A DNA stretch of 32,749 nucleotides, taken from positions 1-32,749 of the forward strand of contig JAFTYJ010000086.1 in the NCBI GenBank assembly GCA_017464745.1, read 5' to 3'. Each line of letters starts with the position of its first letter. The stretch's first letter is position 1. The notes beneath the pieces were generated by a model. That model saw only the letters and a program-made list of their open reading frames with translations, was not told the origin of the DNA and did not search any database. A program made the translations under genes and the position numbers. This DNA is from Rikenellaceae bacterium. Lineage in GTDB: Bacteria > Bacteroidota > Bacteroidia > Bacteroidales > Rikenellaceae. Below, in pieces: positions 25,071 to 31,658 of this stretch.

Positions 25071-26541
25071 GAAAAAAGTATTCCTGACGGGTGGTACCGG
25101 CACTATGGGCTGGGCGGCTGTTCAGGAGTTTTTGCAACATACCGACCGATTCGAACTGACACTCTTGGCACAACCTTCGCCCAAGAATCGCAAACTTCTA
25201 GCACCACTTACCGACAAGGTAAAAGTTGTGTGGGGAAATCTCTGCAACTATGACGATGTATTGCAAGGAGTCACAGGTAGCGACTATGTTCTTCACATTG
25301 GTGGTATGGTATCACCCAAAGCCGACTATTATCCCACAAAGACTCGATACGTAAATGTCACAGCAGCCAAGAATGTGGTGCAAGCATTCAAGGCGCAACC
25401 CAATCCCGACGCTATCAAGGTTGTATATATCGGTTCGGTAGCCCAAACAGGCGACCGCAACCCGCCAACCCATTGGGGACGTACGGGTGACCCTATCTAT
25501 ATCAGCGTGTATGACCACTATGCAATCTCGAAAGTCGAAGCCGAACGTGTGTTCGCAGAGTCGGGATTGCGCTATTGGGTCAGCCTACGCCAAAGTGGTA
25601 TTCTCTATCCCGGAATCCTCAAAAACTACGACCCTATTATGTTCCACGTTCCGATTCAAGGAGTTTTGGAGTGGGCCACAGTCGAAGATTCGGGTCGTTT
25701 GATGTTGCGTGTATGCGAAGAAGAGGTGCCCGATTCTTTCTGGCGCAACTTCTACAACATCAGCAGTGGCGCATCATACCGCCTGACCAACTACGAGTTC
25801 GAATGTCTGTTGTTGGATGCAATTTCGTGTCCTGCACCCGAGAAGATTTTTGATGCAAATTGGTTTACACTCAAAAACTTCCACGGTCAATGGTACTCCG
25901 ATGCCGACCGTTTGGAAGAGATTCTGCATTTCCGCGCCAATATCCCTTGCGAGGAGTATTTCCGCGGACTCAAAAAGCAGTTGCCCTGGTTTTTCTCGTT
26001 GGCCAAACTTGCGCCCGCCTTCATTCTCAAAATCGCAATGCGAGCAATGGCATTCCGCAAACGAATGGGAACTATGGATTGGATTTGCACAGGACACAAA
26101 GCACGCATTTCGGCCTACTATGGCTCAATAGAGGAGTGGAAGGCCATTCCCTCGTGGGACAAAATAGACAAAAGTCGTCCGTCCGAAACTCCTACACTGC
26201 TCGACCACGGATATGATGAGGCTAAACCCGCAAACCTGCTCGACATCGAAGATATGCGTGCCGCCGCAAAATTCCGTGGCGGAGAGTGCCTTTCGGATAG
26301 TATGACACCGGGAGATTTGACCACTCCGCTCGAATGGCGATGTCATTTTGGACACACATTCAAAGCCTCGCCGCGATTGATTCTGCACGGCGGCCATTGG
26401 TGTCCCGATTGCGAGCCTGTACCCTGGAATTACAGCGAGATAGCACGAGTCAATCCATTCTTCGCCCAAGTGTGGTATGCCAATCACAGCAAGGACGAAC
26501 ACTTGACTTACGACGAGTCTATCTTCGACGATTTCGAGTAG
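25060..26541 (+). CDS. NAD(P)-dependent SDR (epimerase family) with C-terminal treble-clef-like zinc domain
   Basis: A 493-residue protein from the ATG at 25060. Residues 1-250 are an extended short-chain dehydrogenase: VFLTGGTGTMGW near the N-terminus binds NAD(P), and Y154-AIS-K158 is an intact catalytic pair. About 250-400 is a divergent substrate region with a hydrophobic helix near 312-332. The tail (about 420-455) holds EWRCHFGHTFKASPRL and GGHWCPDCEP, giving candidate zinc ligands C428, H432, C448 and C451. It resembles the short treble-clef domain of the DUF4379 type (W-x-C-x(2)-GH-x-W/F ... G-x(2)-CP-x-C). The start overlaps the AlkD-like gene by 11 bases. Its 3' end overlaps the convergent thioredoxin-like gene by 23 bases. 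Substrate unknown. Confidence 0.88.
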   Translation: MTTKKKVFLTGGTGTMGWAAVQEFLQHTDRFELTLLAQPSPKNRKLLAPLTDKVKVVWGNLCNYDDVLQGVTGSDYVLHIGGMVSPKADYYPTKTRYVNVTAAKNVVQAFKAQPNPDAIKVVYIGSVAQTGDRNPPTHWGRTGDPIYISVYDHYAISKVEAERVFAESGLRYWVSLRQSGILYPGILKNYDPIMFHVPIQGVLEWATVEDSGRLMLRVCEEEVPDSFWRNFYNISSGASYRLTNYEFECLLLDAISCPAPEKIFDANWFTLKNFHGQWYSDADRLEEILHFRANIPCEEYFRGLKKQLPWFFSLAKLAPAFILKIAMRAMAFRKRMGTMDWICTGHKARISAYYGSIEEWKAIPSWDKIDKSRPSETPTLLDHGYDEAKPANLLDIEDMRAAAKFRGGECLSDSMTPGDLTTPLEWRCHFGHTFKASPRLILHGGHWCPDCEPVPWNYSEIARVNPFFAQVWYANHSKDEHLTYDESIFDDFE

Positions 26542-26884
26542 TTGCGAACGCGTCGTTGGGTAGTCGCTCAATGATGCGTTGCAGATACTCGGCCGACACT
26601 GCACCACCCACTCTCCACACGGGAGTTCCACCCTTGAATATAATGGTTGTAGGTACCGAATAGATATTGTAGGCTTGCGTTATCTTGTAATTTTCGGGAG
26701 AATCTATATCCAAGCGTAACAATACGATACGGTCGTTCATCTGAACTTTGAGTTTATCAAGCGACGAGTTGATTGTTCGGCTTGGTACATTCCAAGTCGC
26801 TTGAAAGCAAACTACCACAGGAACGCTACTATCTATTAGGTCCAAGAAACTTTCGTAGGTCATAATCGGCAAGGTCAAAAGCAT
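26519..26884 (-). CDS. Thioredoxin-fold protein lacking the CxxC active site
   Basis: A 121-residue protein with the thioredoxin layout: VPVVVCFQATWNVPSRTI (about 21-38), a middle RIVLLRLDID strand, YNIYSVPTTIIFKGG with the cis-proline at P78, and VGGAVSAEYLQRII at the end. In thioredoxins the first motif reads WCGPC; here it is W31-NVP-S35, so both redox cysteines are replaced. Disulfide chemistry by the normal mechanism is therefore unlikely, and a structural or binding role is inferred. No signal peptide is evident. The start codon shares one base with the stop of the epimerase-like gene (TAATG on the minus strand), so translation is coupled. The basic tail ends RNRRR. Confidence 0.85.
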   Translation of the reverse strand: MLLTLPIMTYESFLDLIDSSVPVVVCFQATWNVPSRTINSSLDKLKVQMNDRIVLLRLDIDSPENYKITQAYNIYSVPTTIIFKGGTPVWRVGGAVSAEYLQRIIERLPNDAFATTRNRRR

Positions 26885-27837
26885 TAATAAAACTCAATCC
26901 ACGACTCGCATTTATAGATACTCGCTTCCATTTTAAGTCGCTTGTCGAGATACTCGATAATACGACTCAACCCCTCATTCAAGGTCACCTCAGGATGCCA
27001 CCCAAGTCGTTTTTCGGACTGCGTCAAATCAGCGATTTTGGCAGGCATAGCCACCGACGAACGAGGCTCATAAGTTATGCGCGAACGGCTATTGGTCATT
27101 CCAACAATCTTGTGCGCCAACTCTTCGAGAGTTATTGACTCCGTACCACCAAAATTAAGAACTTCGAAACTGTGGCTTCCGCGCAACCCTTCGGCCAAAG
27201 CCATCACACCGCGTACAACATCACCCACCCAACAGAATGTGCGTTGCTGAGTACGACTACCACGAATTATAATATCGCTATTTTGAAGCGCCGCCACTAC
27301 CAGACGCGGAATTATTCGCTGGTCGTCGTGGCTCATCCCCGTGCCATAGGTTTCAAACACCCGTGCAACCTTCACATCAACATCATACTCTTTGTGATAG
27401 GAGTAGCACATCGACTCAGCGGCAGTTTTGGCGTGTGCGCTCGGAAACACAACATTGTAATCTCCATTTCGATAGGAATAGACACTCGACGAGGAGCCAT
27501 AGATAAGTGTGGCTTCGTTTTGGCGTGCGACTTCCAGCGCATTCATAACCCCCAGCCACTCGGTTTTCAGCACCTCCACAGGGCGTTCAATATTAGAAAT
27601 CAACGAATCGGTCAGTGATGCAAAATAGTAGATATACTTGCAGTTGGCCCGAAATGGATGTGTTGCGCTATGTCGCACATACTGAAACGACGGACTTGAC
27701 ATCAGGTGGCGCAAACTATAAGCATCCTCAGCCGCCATCAGATCCATACACACAACATCATAGCCTGCCGTATGCAACGCACCACATAGTTGCGAGCCTA
27801 CGGCACCTGCTCCACCGACCACTAAAACAGTATCCAT
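26884..27837 (-). CDS. Epimerase/dehydratase-like SDR with substituted catalytic tyrosine
   Basis: A 317-residue extended SDR resembling UDP-glucuronate decarboxylase/dTDP-glucose dehydratase enzymes. It has the NAD motif VLVVGGAGAVGSQL (4-17), LIYGSSSSVYS (111-121), AAESMCYSYHKEYDVDVKVARVF (about 139-161, in pieces AAESMCYSYHKEY and DVKVARVF), and a sugar-nucleotide-type tail with EKRLGWHPEVTLNEGL. Aligning the conserved lysine (K137) puts S133 where the catalytic tyrosine of YxxxK should be, and the loop before it is shortened. The start at 27837 (MDTVLVVGG) is preferred over 27873 because it gives the family N-terminus. It is coupled to the thioredoxin-like gene. Sugar-nucleotide binding is plausible, but normal catalysis is doubtful. 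Confidence 0.88.
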   Translation of the reverse strand: MDTVLVVGGAGAVGSQLCGALHTAGYDVVCMDLMAAEDAYSLRHLMSSPSFQYVRHSATHPFRANCKYIYYFASLTDSLISNIERPVEVLKTEWLGVMNALEVARQNEATLIYGSSSSVYSYRNGDYNVVFPSAHAKTAAESMCYSYHKEYDVDVKVARVFETYGTGMSHDDQRIIPRLVVAALQNSDIIIRGSRTQQRTFCWVGDVVRGVMALAEGLRGSHSFEVLNFGGTESITLEELAHKIVGMTNSRSRITYEPRSSVAMPAKIADLTQSEKRLGWHPEVTLNEGLSRIIEYLDKRLKMEASIYKCESWIEFY

Positions 27838-27913
27838 ACCGATTCGATTTTTGAGATTACACACTTGGGGCAATGTAATTCAAAAACTATTCCAATCGGT
27901 CACTCTCGAAGAG

Positions 27914-28396
27914 TTATTTAAGGGGTAGGGTGGCGCTTATGATTGATTGCAAACAAGTTGATTCGGCAAGTTCAAAACCCGCGGCCGCAAACAGTGCTCT
28001 GCTTGCGTTATTGGTTGTTTGAATTTCGGCCGTCAGGTACTCCAAGCCCTCGTCACGCGCCCATTCAGCCGCTTTTTGCAGGGTCTCGGCACCATAACCC
28101 TGACGACGCATATCGGCACAAATGAAAATTCCCACCTCGGCACACTTTCGAGTGGGATTGTAGTTATATAGGTCGAGCGTCCCGATGGGCACACCATCCG
28201 AACGCTCGATAATAAATCGTATCTGAGAATCCTCCACAAGGTTGTTCGAAGAGAGGATGTGGTGACCAATAAATTCAAGGGTTGGGATTTGGTCGCTACA
28301 CGTTACACTACGCGCCTCGGCCGTACTCTCCCAGATCAAAATCTGCGGAGCATCGCTCAATTCAGCCCTGCGCAGTCGCACCACCTCACCCATCAT
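27914..28396 (-). CDS. GNAT family N-acetyltransferase (RimJ/RimL or SpeG type)
   Basis: A 160-residue acetyl-CoA-dependent acetyltransferase. It starts VRLRRAELSDAPQILIWES and has PIGTLDLYNYNPTRKCAEVGIFI as the central strands (about 69-91, in pieces PIGTLDLYNYNP and CAEVGIFI). The acetyl-CoA pyrophosphate loop is MRRQGYGAETL (about 95-105), and TTNNASRALFAAAGF is the C-terminal motif. The acceptor (protein N-terminus, polyamine or small molecule) cannot be told. It starts three bases after the ROK regulator stop, so the two are cotranscribed. Confidence 0.92.
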   Translation of the reverse strand: MMGEVVRLRRAELSDAPQILIWESTAEARSVTCSDQIPTLEFIGHHILSSNNLVEDSQIRFIIERSDGVPIGTLDLYNYNPTRKCAEVGIFICADMRRQGYGAETLQKAAEWARDEGLEYLTAEIQTTNNASRALFAAAGFELAESTCLQSIISATLPLK

Positions 28397-28399
28397 AAT

Positions 28400-29632
28400 C
28401 TATTGGATACCGATAATCTTGTTGCGAATAAGCATTGCTGCGCCCAACGCGCCCGCATTCTCATTCATCTGCGAGAAACGGAATTTGGTATCTTTGTACA
28501 CCAGATTAAGCGAGAATTTATTGGTGGCCGATTTGAGCGGTAACATCAAAAACTCACCAGCCTTGGCCAAGTTACCTCCAATGATAACGGTTTCAGGATT
28601 AAAGATATTGATAAGGAATGCGATACTCTTGCCCACTTTCTCGCCGGCCTCCTCAATCAGTTCGATAGAAAGGGTGTCATCCTTCTTGGCAGCACCCACC
28701 ACATCATCAATGTGAATGGTCTGTCCTGCATCATATTTCTCGCGCAGAATTGTATTCACACCTTGTTCGATTCGGCGCACAATCTTTTGCTCGATAGCCA
28801 TACCCGAAACCTCGGTTTCAAGACAACCCTTTTTACCACAGGCGCAGATGATTTCGTTATCAAAGAATGGGGTGTGACCAAACTCACCCGCAAAACCCGA
28901 TTTTCCATAATAAAGTTTACCATTGGTAACAATTCCGATAGCCACACCACGTCCGAGGTGCAGATACAGCATATTTTTGCATCCTTGCTGATTGTCGTTA
29001 CAATACTCGGCATAGCACCTTGCGCGGGTGTCATTCTCTACCAATGTGCGGATTTTGGTATGGTCTTCGATGGTTTCACTCAAAGACTTATCGCTCGAAG
29101 TGAAATACATATAACTGCGACCCGTATCGGGATTCACACGACCTGCGATACACACTCCGATACCGAGAATCTTGTTACGTTCCACACCGCAATTGTCCAG
29201 AAAGTTGTCGGTTTGTTCGCAGATTGTTTGCAGACATCGATCGCTGTCAATCAGTGCAAAGTTTTGCAAATTTTGCTCACATATAACATTATTTTGCACG
29301 TCTGTCAGCGCAAACTGAATAAAGTCACGACCGATATTCACACCTGCAAAATAGATTGCCGAGTTGGTTAAGCCAAAAACATTGGGACGACGTCCACCCG
29401 TAGTTTCGATTTTACCGTTCTCCACCACAAGTTTCTCCTCGACCAACTCGTGAACAAGTTTGGTCATTGTAGGGACACTGACGTGAAGTTTTTGGGTCAA
29501 TTCGGCCAAAGTCGAGCACCCATTGACAGCCATATATGCAACGATATTGCGTTTAATAAGGTTGTTTTTATGAGTAATGCCCTTTTGAATATCGTTTTCG
29601 TGTTTATTGAAAAAGTCTTTTAATGAAGTCAT
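28400..29632 (-). CDS. ROK family transcriptional regulator (NagC/XylR type)
   Basis: A 410-residue protein with an N-terminal winged helix-turn-helix (about 22-85, including STLAELTQKLHVSVPTMTKLV and GGRRPNVFGL) joined to a ROK sugar-kinase-like domain. ENDTRA (199-204) is at the position of the sugar-binding/catalytic Asp. The ROK zinc motif GH-x(9)-CACGKKGCLE supplies H253, C263, C265 and C270. IIGGNLAKAGEF lies near the end. Such proteins repress sugar catabolic genes until a sugar or sugar phosphate binds. Neighbouring genes do not reveal the sugar; only the GNAT gene is clearly in its operon. A kinase activity cannot be excluded. Confidence 0.92.
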   Translation of the reverse strand: MTSLKDFFNKHENDIQKGITHKNNLIKRNIVAYMAVNGCSTLAELTQKLHVSVPTMTKLVHELVEEKLVVENGKIETTGGRRPNVFGLTNSAIYFAGVNIGRDFIQFALTDVQNNVICEQNLQNFALIDSDRCLQTICEQTDNFLDNCGVERNKILGIGVCIAGRVNPDTGRSYMYFTSSDKSLSETIEDHTKIRTLVENDTRARCYAEYCNDNQQGCKNMLYLHLGRGVAIGIVTNGKLYYGKSGFAGEFGHTPFFDNEIICACGKKGCLETEVSGMAIEQKIVRRIEQGVNTILREKYDAGQTIHIDDVVGAAKKDDTLSIELIEEAGEKVGKSIAFLINIFNPETVIIGGNLAKAGEFLMLPLKSATNKFSLNLVYKDTKFRFSQMNENAGALGAAMLIRNKIIGIQ

Positions 29633-29665
29633 AATTCTGAGGCTTTGATTTCGGATTAGTTAATG

Positions 29666-29697
29666 CGAAGTTAATAATATTTTTTCGAAAAACCCAA
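29666..29697 (-). promoter_or_regulatory. Candidate promoter for the ROK regulator operon
   Basis: On the minus strand a TTG (29697-29695) is followed after 21 bp by TAACTTCG (29673-29666), one base off the TAnnTTTG element. The start point would lie near 29660, about 28 bases upstream of the start codon. Confidence 0.4.
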
Positions 29698-29767
29698 CGA
29701 AACCACGAATTATTTTAAAAAGTTTTTAAAAAGTTTCTATTCTCACCACACCTCCAAACAAAACAAA

Positions 29768-29797
29768 CGGAGGCTTTACAACTTCGCAAAACCTCCG
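29768..29797 (-). terminator. Intrinsic terminator after fabD
   Basis: On the minus strand CGGAGG-U-UUU pairs with AAA-G-CCUCCG (one U-G wobble) around a loop of about ten bases, followed by the U-rich run UUUGUUUUGUUU (complement of 29755-29767). It begins 22 bases past the fabD stop codon. Confidence 0.82.
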
Positions 29798-29818
29798 CCA
29801 TAAATGTAATCAGAGTAC

Positions 29819-30709
29819 TTAAAGTGTCTCTTTCGATACCGCCGTAACCTCGTTGTTAATCTTCAAGATAAGACCTTGCAGCACTTTGCCGGGACCAAGT
29901 TCGGTAAAGTTGGTTGCGCCATCCGAAATCATATTCTGAACGCAATAGGTCCAACGCACGGGAGCGGTCAGTTGCGACACCAGATTTTGTTTGATTTCGG
30001 CAGGGTCGGTATGGGGTTTGGCGTCCACATTTTGGTAGATAGGACAGCAGGGAGTCATAAACTCCGCTTGTTCGATCGCCTGACTCAACTCCACGCGTGC
30101 AGGCTCCATCAGCGGCGAGTGGAAAGCACCACCCACGGGCAGACGCAATGCACGGCGTGCGCCTTGCTCTTTAAGTTTGACACAAGCAGCATCCACAGCC
30201 TCAATAGTACCCGAAATAACGAGTTGTCCGGGGCAGTTGTAGTTGGCTGCAACGACCACACCATCAATCTCAGAACAAACCTGTTCTACAACACTATCCT
30301 CCAAAGCGAGCACTGCCGCCATTGTCGAAGGAGCAGCCTCACAAGCCTTTTGCATTGCAGCAGCACGTTTGGCCACAAGTTTCAGTCCATCCTCAAACGA
30401 GAGTGCACCGGCAGCAACCAAAGCCGAGAACTCACCCAAAGAGTGACCGGCAACCATATCGGGAACAAAATCATCGCCCAAAACCTTGGCCATAATAACC
30501 GAGTGCAAGAACACGGCAGGTTGAGTAACTGCAGTCTGCTTCAACGCTTCGGCATCCTCACCAAACATAATGTCGGTAATGCGAAATCCAAGAATCTCGT
30601 TCGCTCTCTCAAACAACTCTTTCGCCACTTGCGAACTTTCGTAAAGGTCACGTCCCATTCCGGGGAATTGTGCGCCCTGTCCGGGAAATACATACGCTTT
30701 TTTCATCAT
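29819..30709 (-). CDS. fabD: Malonyl-CoA:ACP transacylase
   Basis: Moves malonyl groups from CoA to acyl carrier protein, starting fatty-acid elongation. The 296-residue protein begins KAYVFPGQGAQFPGMG, has TQPAVFLHSVIM, the nucleophile motif GHSLGE with S90 (88-93), and the later histidine in GGAFHSPLMEPA; both catalytic residues are intact. A second ATG one codon in (30706) is equally good. It appears monocistronic, with a promoter box upstream and a terminator downstream, and is divergent from plsC, another lipid gene. Confidence 0.97.
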   Translation of the reverse strand: MMKKAYVFPGQGAQFPGMGRDLYESSQVAKELFERANEILGFRITDIMFGEDAEALKQTAVTQPAVFLHSVIMAKVLGDDFVPDMVAGHSLGEFSALVAAGALSFEDGLKLVAKRAAAMQKACEAAPSTMAAVLALEDSVVEQVCSEIDGVVVAANYNCPGQLVISGTIEAVDAACVKLKEQGARRALRLPVGGAFHSPLMEPARVELSQAIEQAEFMTPCCPIYQNVDAKPHTDPAEIKQNLVSQLTAPVRWTYCVQNMISDGATNFTELGPGKVLQGLILKINNEVTAVSKETL

Positions 30710-30732
30710 TGAAATTTTATGGTTTGACGCTG

Positions 30733-30740
30733 CAAAGGTA
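30733..30740 (-). promoter_or_regulatory. Promoter -7 box for fabD
   Basis: The minus strand reads TACCTTTG, a full TAnnTTTG match, 23 bases upstream of the fabD start. No clear -33 element is seen. Confidence 0.5.
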
Positions 30741-30836
30741 ATTTTTTTTGATTAAATGTTGATAAAAAGTCGTGCATATGCGCGTGCGAATTCATTTAAA
30801 ATAACTAAAATTGTAAAATTTTTCGAAGAACTGACT

Positions 30837-31577
30837 ATGATTTCATTGCTTTACATCCTGTTTTGGGTCGTGTTTGTGGCTCTTATGGTGATAGTTACAG
30901 CCATTTTGTGGATTGTGACCGTACCGTTTGACCCCACACGAAAAATAATTCACGAAGTATCGAGATTTTTTGCTACGCTCTTTTTCCGTATGCCGCTCGG
31001 TTGGCGCAAACACCACTCGGGTTTTGAGAATATCGACTCTTCGAAACCCTGGGTTGTAGTGGTGAATCACTGCTCGATGATTGACGTACCCTACCTCTAC
31101 TTCGTGGGGCTCAATTTCCGTTGGGTCGCCAAGAAGGAACTTAGGTCGATGCCTGGATTTGGACAGATGATTGCAATGCACGGCGACATTCTTGTGGACC
31201 GTGGCACCAAAAAGGGCGCATTATTGGTAATGAAAAAAGGCAAAATGTGGCTTGATCGTGGCGTGTGTGTGGCGATATTCCCCGAGGGCACCCGCTCCAA
31301 AGACGGCAATATCGCCAACTTCAAAACAGGCGCATTCAATCTTGCCAAGAGTGCAGGAGTCGGTATTCAGCCGATTGTCGTAAGTGGCACACGTCAAACA
31401 ATGCACCATTCTTTCCTTTTCCACTGGAAACACGATTTGGGCATCAAAGTTCTGCCTTCGATTTCGGCCGAGGAGGTTGCAACTACCGAACTCAAAGAGT
31501 TGATGGACACCACACGCGAACAAATGATTGAGGCCAAAAAGCAACTTGATACCGAAATTGCAGCCTCGCGCAAATAG
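30837..31577 (+). CDS. plsC: 1-acyl-sn-glycerol-3-phosphate acyltransferase
   Basis: Acylates lysophosphatidic acid to phosphatidic acid, the CdsA substrate, at the inner membrane. The 246-residue protein starts with a long hydrophobic helix (about 1-30). It then has the acyltransferase motif NHCSMID (H78-x4-D83), MPGFGQMIAMHGDILVDRG (motif II region), and FPEGTRSKDG (148-157). The start at 30837 is chosen because the frame upstream to 30756 is basic, lies in the divergent promoter region and adds nothing conserved. Confidence 0.93.
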   Translation: MISLLYILFWVVFVALMVIVTAILWIVTVPFDPTRKIIHEVSRFFATLFFRMPLGWRKHHSGFENIDSSKPWVVVVNHCSMIDVPYLYFVGLNFRWVAKKELRSMPGFGQMIAMHGDILVDRGTKKGALLVMKKGKMWLDRGVCVAIFPEGTRSKDGNIANFKTGAFNLAKSAGVGIQPIVVSGTRQTMHHSFLFHWKHDLGIKVLPSISAEEVATTELKELMDTTREQMIEAKKQLDTEIAASRK

Positions 31578-31605
31578 TCTGACCGTAAATGACAGGGTGG
31601 GAGAG

Positions 31606-31613
31606 TAACTTTG
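31606..31613 (+). promoter_or_regulatory. Promoter -7 box for parE
   Basis: TAACTTTG is a full TAnnTTTG match. The start point would be near 31619, giving a leader of about 40 bases, which is purine-rich just before the start codon. No good -33 element is seen. Confidence 0.5.
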
Positions 31614-31658
31614 CATCCAACCCCACCACAAAACCAAAGAAAGAGAGAAACACACAAT

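Noticed and set aside
26519-27837. Pseudogene status for the thioredoxin-like and epimerase-like genes
   Set aside because: Both frames are intact, full length and coupled by a TAATG junction; only the catalytic residues differ.
24453-29632. Genomic island or defence island
   Set aside because: No integrase, transposase, tRNA target, restriction or toxin gene, or clear composition change is visible.
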